Assembly (NCBI GenBank): GCA_026419785.1
Contig: JAODTK010005840.1
Location: 78,405-142,404, forward strand
DNA length: 64,000 nt
Source of the DNA: Sclerodactyla briareus
Taxonomy: Eukaryota; Echinodermata; Holothuroidea; Dendrochirotida; Sclerodactylidae
Direction: 5' to 3'
In this document: in pieces, positions 59,343 through 64,000 of the stretch
Numbering within the stretch: the first letter of the stretch is position 1
Layout: every line of letters begins with the position of its first letter
Program-made: the position numbers and the translations under genes
The notes under the pieces: model-generated
The model's input: only the letters and a program-made list of their open reading frames with translations
The model's database searches: none
What the model was told of the DNA's origin: nothing

Positions 59343-59548
59343 GGAGGCGGATTAGCTCAGTCGTAGAGCTCAAGAACTTGCAAAACTTGAGTTGCGAGTT
59401 CGGGGCCCATTGGAAGCTCGATGACTTTTCAGCAGTGCTGTTGGACAAAGCATGTCTACTGAACTGCTCCACGCACCCACGTGTAAAAGGGGTACCACGT
59501 GAGGTGACTTGTAGTGAGCTCTGCATGTGGCTGCCATATTGGAAGTCC
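59343..59548 (+). mobile_element. tRNA-derived SINE
   Basis: GGCGGATTAGCTCAGTCGTA followed by GAGC matches a tRNA 5' half and RNA polymerase III A box. The stretch GAGTTGCGAGTTCGGGGCC is a weak B box. Between them, CTCAAG...CTTGAG can pair like an anticodon stem, but the loop is too long for a working tRNA. A non-tRNA body (GCAGTGCTGTTGGACAAAGC, ACGTGTAAAAGGGG) follows, as in SINEs. The 3' end abuts the next element at 59,551. Confidence 0.6.
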
Positions 59549-59550
59549 CC

Positions 59551-60300
59551 CGTGTCCCCACACCACACGGGGATAATGTCTATAGACCCCGTCTCATTAG
59601 ACCCCCGTCTCATTGGTTCCCCGTCTCATTAGACCCCTTCTCTCATTGCCCCCCCCCCTCCGTGTCATTAGATCCCCGTCTAATTGATCCCTCGTCTCAA
59701 TAGTCCAAAACAGGTGTTTTGTCAGATAAACTTTAACTTTTATTTTTACTCCTTCCCTTGGTCTGATTTGGATGATTATTAGATCGTTAATTCGTCTCGA
59801 TATGCTAGCATATACAAATCGTGATAGATTGGCTTACTAATTTCACACAAACTCCTCAAAAAGGTATAATTCATAACCAAATCATCATTCATTCTCTAAA
59901 AAAAAAACTTTTTCAGAGCTAGATAAGAGTTTGGTCTGGTTGACAAGATCCACTCGACTCGGCACGAACTCCCGCCTTTGATGTTCTAGATATTTTAAGT
60001 AATGTTAGTACATTTCGTAACGGTCGGGTCGGTTGCATTATAGGCAACACGGCTGGGAGGAGGGCGCCCCCTCCCCCTCCTTCCCAGTTCGGGCAAATTC
60101 AGTTGATCTATTCCCTGCATGTCTTCGGGCGGGGACCAATGATTCGGAATAATGGATGGGGGGACCAAGGGGGACCAATGAGGCGGAATAATGAACGGGG
60201 GGGGACCAATGAGGACGGGGGCGGGGGGTAACAATGAGATGGTTGGTGTGCTAATTAGTGGACCAATGCGACGGGGATATAGGACGGACCCCGGGACACG
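59551..60300. mobile_element. Foldback-like element with minisatellite inverted arms
   Basis: The outer ends are CGTGTCCC (59,551-59,558) and GGGACACG (60,293-60,300). The left arm (to about 59,706) repeats CCCGTCTCATTAGA or CCCGTCTCATTGGT about seven times. The right arm (from about 60,130) repeats the inverse, GGGACCAATGAGGCGG or GGGACCAATGA-GACGG. The two arms enclose about 420 bp of unrelated AT-rich and then GC-rich sequence. No coding sequence is seen. Arms made of inverted short tandem repeats are the hallmark of foldback elements; assignment is inference. Confidence 0.6.
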
Positions 60301-60985
60301 ATAGAGTGCCCGTGACTACCTGAAATGTGCGTCAGGAGCGAAACAAGCCAGAAGTTCGTTTACTATCTAGTAAGGAGGTGTTGGACAAGTTACAATGATC
60401 AGGGATAATACTCTGTGAAGCGACTTGAGCTGTGGAAAGCGCTGTATTGATAAGCATGACATTATAAAACTAAAGGTGCTCCGAAAACAACAGTTCCGTC
60501 CAACCCCCTCAATTGCGCTCCTGTTACTATAACCTGCCCCACTAAATTCGTGTGCCAGCTGGTCGCCTAACCGAAAATCGCAAATTGTTTTCAGGCTGTG
60601 ACTGTTGTTATGGTCGTTATTGGTCAAACCTTCAATTGTGTAGTCGAAACTGGTATCTTCTCGTACTGGCTATTAACTTCGTGAGACCCAAAAAAAAGTA
60701 TCGAATCACTTGGTGGCAGGTCCTTCGACAGTGGAAATGCCAACTGGGTTCATATAAAACGACCAATTGGCTGTTCTGTCTACCCACAGTTTCCTGAATT
60801 TTACAGGGCCGTTAGGTAACATGTGAGAGCGCCGAGAAAGGTGCTGTTCCAGTGTTGTATTAATTTATTGGATTTTGAGTCATAAAAAGAAATGTCGCAG
60901 GTAGAGTGCTAGGTGCGCAAAATTGATGATGGACCATGCTTCTAGGGCAGAGATGAATAATAAATTGCACTTTACAGTCTGACTT
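60301..60985. other. No gene recognised
   Basis: This is a spacer between two transposon-like elements. Frames at 60,367-60,627 (-) and 60,552-60,797 (+) are overlapping shadows without motifs. Confidence 0.35.
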
Positions 60986-61740
60986 AAGTGCGTTTCCATG
61001 CACGCGGGACGGGCGGGCGGGCGCGGGCGGGCGGGCGTTTGTGAAGACTCGGTTTCAATGCAGCGGGCGGGCGGGCGTTTCTCTCTTCTCACTTTTAGTG
61101 TGCACGGTATATGCGGTATACGACCGAGTAGGCCTACTATTATTCATTATTATTGTTATTATTATTGTTGTTATTTTATTATTATTATATATTAATATAA
61201 ATATTATTATTATATTATCAAACACCGGACGAATACTAGTGTTTAAAACTAAACACAGGTTGGTTTATTCTGAAAACCATTGTTCGAATGTCAAAAGATT
61301 ACGGGCCCCACCATCAAAAAACTGCACAATTGAAGGTTTTAGAGATTAATTAGCAAAAATATTGACATATCATCGGTGTAAACATGTAAATATGTGTTCA
61401 AATAGGTGGTTGGCAGTTGAATGAATATAGAACACAGTCTGCTAAAAGAACTCATCACTAGGTTGAAAAACAGTTAAAGAATGTTGTTGGAACATAGGTT
61501 GAACCTAAAATTGTCCTTACACTCCACTATCCGCCGTACAAGCCGGTAAGATTGCAGGAAATCCCGGAATGATTGCGAAATACCACGGCGGACCACGCTG
61601 GGGGGCGGAAAAAACGATCTTGACCGATTCGAGAAAACGGCCCACCCGCCGCCCCCCGACGTGCATGAAACGGCTCCATTGAAAAAACGATGAGCGATGT
61701 AGAACCCCGCCCGCCCGCCGCGTGATGGGAACGCGGCTTT
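60986..61740. mobile_element. TIR element with GGGC-repeat ends, doubled at both sides
   Basis: The left end AAGTGCGTTTCCATGCACGC is followed by GGG-ACGGGCGGGCGGGC. The right end is the inverse (GCCCGCCGCGTGATGGGAAC, then GCGGCTTT). A second inner pair occurs on each side: left GGTTTCAATGCAGCGGGCGG (61,051-61,070), right CCCCCGACGTGCATGAAACG (61,653-61,672). The interior has an ATT-rich simple repeat at 61,138-61,220. No transposase is recognisable. Confidence 0.7.
61138..61220 (+). repeat. (ATT)n-rich simple repeat
   Basis: Interrupted ATT/TTA repeats (TATTATTCATTATTATTGTT and onward) lie inside the TIR element at 60,986-61,740. Confidence 0.85.
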
Positions 61741-62387
61741 ATACTGAAGTAAAGTGGAACCAGTACGGGGAAGAAACAAAGAAAAAAATGGGAAAAGTTA
61801 ATGAAATTCTGAAAGCATATTTATTAGGGTTGTTTCAATAAAAGACACTGGTATTATAAGCGAAACCAGATCAGATGGAATTAACAGAAGGGTACGTTGC
61901 GCGATAATTCAAAACCGGCTATAGAGGAAGTTCTGGGATATAACATCTTATTGTTGTGAACTGGTTTCGCGGTAAGTGGAACCTTACAATAGCGATCCAT
62001 CTACCCTTCCCAAGTTCCTGATGAAAACAAAGACCTCCTCTGGCAACAGTAAAAAAATGTCGATCAGTAGGAGTGGTGTGCCGTCTCGCCTCATTTTCAG
62101 CTCACACGGCCATTGTGGTTTAATTGATAAGCTTTATAGTGTGATTCTATTCACTAACTGTTTGTGCGTCCGTCCGTCTGGCTGGCTGTCCCGTCATAAT
62201 CTACGATCACAAATTGGCTATCTATACAGAAAAACCTGCAAAGTAACCCCGTAATGAAACTTTTAACATTGACCACCAAGGTGAGGATATTAAACGTGAA
62301 CGTGTTAGGAAATATATAGTGACCGCAAGTCAAATGAACTCTCGCCTCTCTATATTTGACCGTCATGACGGTTGGGGGACAGATAAG
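61741..62387. other. No gene recognised
   Basis: This is a spacer between two TIR elements. The phrase GTGCGTCCGTCCGTCTGGCTGGCTG near 62,165 is a short simple repeat. No coding motif was seen. Confidence 0.35.
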
Positions 62388-63228
62388 GCGCTTTCACACC
62401 GGCGCGCGACGCGACGCGACAGGACGCGACGCGACGCGACAGGACGCGACGCGACGCGACAGGACGCGACGCGACGCGACAGGACGCGACGCGACGCGAC
62501 AGGACGCGACGCGACGCGATTTTTTTCGAGTTGAAATAATTTCAACTCTTTGTCGCTTGTCGCCGAGTGTCGTGAGCGATATTTTTCGGTGACCAATCAT
62601 CGCGCTCTGTACTATCACATGATCGGTTAGGTAAATGTCCATTATATCGTTCTAGAAACGTGGAATATTCATGGCTGTATAGGGAGAAGGAACCGAGATG
62701 TTATATACCCGGTGGAATGGAGGCTGATAAAGAAAATTATGGTGATTGGCATATAGGAGGATGCGAAGAGTGGGAAAGCCGAAGAAGAAAAGGTAAAATT
62801 AAAATGAAAGTGAGCAGATAGGGGTAGAGCAGCGGAGGCAGCGGAGTATTAACAGGGGGCCTGGGTGCATGTCATTCCCCCATGACAGTGCCAATCGCTT
62901 CGGCGAAAAAGCGAAGCATGCTTACTGCGCTCATGCAATTCAGTGGTCCCGCTTTACCCAGGGGGGGAAGTTCGTCGACTATCTAAGCGGAGCGCCACCA
63001 GTAGTCCCAAAACAAATAAATCAACTTCATTTAGGCTCTCTAAAAACAGATCAACTTCTACGTCCGGATTTATCGATGGACCTAATGGTAAGTGATGTAG
63101 GCAGTGTATAGCATAGTACATAATTTAAATTCTCTACGATCCACATGACAAAATATCTCCCGCCGCGCGCCACCAAAAAACATCGCTGAGCGATTAAAAA
63201 AATCGCCCGCCGGTGTGAAGGTCTGCCA
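62388..63228. mobile_element. TIR element with GCGAC-repeat ends
   Basis: The left end GGCGCTTTCACACCGGCGCG is followed by the GCGAC array and CGATTTTTTT. The right end is the inverse: AAAAAAATCGCCCGCCGGTG then TGAAGGTCTGCC (63,195-63,226). The interior (~0.65 kb) encodes nothing recognisable. The TTTCACACCGGCG core followed by a CG-rich short tandem repeat parallels the elements at 50,205 and 60,986. Confidence 0.65.
62405..62520 (+). repeat. 20-bp minisatellite, five perfect copies
   Basis: GCGACGCGACAGGACGCGAC is repeated five times without change at 62,411-62,510, flanked by partial units. It lies within the left TIR of the element at 62,388-63,228. Arginine/aspartate-rich frames through it are artefacts. 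Confidence 0.95.
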
Positions 63229-64000
63229 ACTTTTTTATCGGTCGCATCGCATCGCGTCGCCGACTCGTCGCGTCAACTGATGACGCATGATACCAGGGTG
63301 CTTTAAACGTTAGGTCAGACTCGGTTATTAGGGTCAGTTTAGGCCATCTTGGAAAATAATGCTTAAACTGTTCTCAGTCAGGAAAATGAATCAGAAACAT
63401 TGGTCGGCCAGTGATCGCGACTAATAAGGGATAGCATTGGTAGCTGGGACGCGGTTTATAGTTGGAACATTGATCATTTTTTCATCTAAACGGAAAAAGT
63501 TTTGACGAAGTATTACCACTTATTGGGTAGCTCTTTGACACCACCCGCAATTAGGCGACTTCAGACCTCGTCGAACAACATGGGTGGGATAAAAGGAGGG
63601 GCAATGTTATAAACCTGGGCTTTTTTTTGGCCTTTCTTTTTGCGAAATCGAAATTATTTGGAGCGAATAACCGACAATATGCTGATAGGGCGTCTTCAAT
63701 ACAGCTCAGTACGAAGGCGATTATTCATTTGCGTACCGGACCGCATACACATCTATGGTATCTCGGGCTTATGCTAGGATTCAATAGCCATGCGTATGTG
63801 AAAAATTGCCAATTTACGTGAACTGGGCGGGGGATAGTGTTGAATATGTTTCTATTTTATTGCAAAGATCGATAGTAGTTAAAAAAAAAATTATAAAGAA
63901 GGCCCAAACAAACGATGAATAGGCGGAACGAAATGAGCACATGTACCCAATGCCCGTGTGCGGTATGCGTATCACCGCGAATGAATTTCTATGGAATATA
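63229..64000. other. No gene recognised
   Basis: A CGCATCGCATCGCGTCGCCG phrase at 63,242-63,263 echoes the preceding element and may be a second, outer right end. The remaining sequence, including a frame at 63,627-63,821 (+), shows no known motif. The window ends inside unassigned sequence. Confidence 0.35.

Noticed and set aside
59343..59420. Functional tRNA gene
   Set aside because: The anticodon loop is too long, the B box is weak and no acceptor stem pairs; better explained as a SINE head.
62405..62520. CRISPR-like direct repeats
   Set aside because: Units are contiguous with no spacers, lie in an animal-type transposon end, and no cas genes exist in the window.
62319..62642. Arg/Asp- and Arg/Val/Ser-rich frames on both strands
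   Set aside because: They are produced by the 20-bp GCGAC minisatellite; every frame stays open because the unit lacks stop codons.

Overview
This window looks like nuclear DNA from an animal, most likely a marine deuterostome invertebrate such as an echinoderm or hemichordate. The evidence is intron-split coding sequence with canonical GT/AG borders, AATAAA poly(A) signals, CR1/L2-like LINEs, a DIRS-type tyrosine-recombinase element, many short terminal-inverted-repeat (TIR) elements, a tRNA-derived SINE, and clusters of CTAGGC/AGGCCT motifs. The group assignment is inference from repeat style; nothing seen fixes the species. No bacterial operons, CRISPR arrays or rRNA genes were seen.

Only two cellular genes are supported. 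(1) A ribosomal protein L22 gene (RPL22) lies on the + strand. Three coding exons are seen at about 25,862-25,986, 27,755-27,876 and 30,731-30,875, followed by two poly(A) signals near 31,104 and 31,118. The first coding exon was not found. Its introns carry a small TIR element, a 0.6-kb TTAA-type TIR element and a LINE fragment. (2) A FAD-linked aldonolactone/sugar oxidase (ALO/GULO family) lies on the + strand at about 55,160-56,623. It is apparently intronless and GC-rich, and follows a possible splice acceptor. Both genes read correctly only if several single-base insertions or deletions are allowed, and RPL22 also has one in-frame TAG. The repeat copies show the same pattern. The simplest reading is a noisy, poorly polished long-read assembly; true pseudogenes are the alternative.

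Layout. 1-6,450: interspersed repeats (families A, B, C and a palindromic MITE). 6,450-8,918: a 5'-truncated LINE on the - strand with an (AAT)n tail. 8,920-15,400: family A, G-rich tracts and two further repeat families. 15,430-17,620: a head-to-head inverted array. 17,690-18,700: a ~300-bp tandem array. 21,350-22,112: a tyrosine-recombinase element end with a 92-bp hairpin. 24,530-24,840: a LINE fragment. 25,860-31,125: RPL22. 31,125-39,240: old repeats. 39,240-41,450: a tandem array bordered by short palindromes. 41,452-42,870: inverted family A copies, one with a Helitron-like end. 42,870-50,200: mostly unassigned. 50,200-51,270: a TIR element with three tandem right ends. 53,457-54,060: a second TTAA element. 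55,089-56,623: the oxidase gene. 57,950-58,470: a tandem repeat carrying AGGTCA-A-AGGTCA motifs. 59,343-63,230: a SINE, a foldback-like element and two TIR elements whose ends carry simple CG-rich subrepeats.

The two genes have no evident functional link: one encodes a cytosolic 60S ribosome component, the other a flavin oxidase. Most of the window is mobile-element sequence at different stages of decay. I found no convincing new multi-gene system. The most unusual structures are the inverted array, the recombinase hairpin, the simple-repeat TIR elements and the duplicated 3' end of RPL22.
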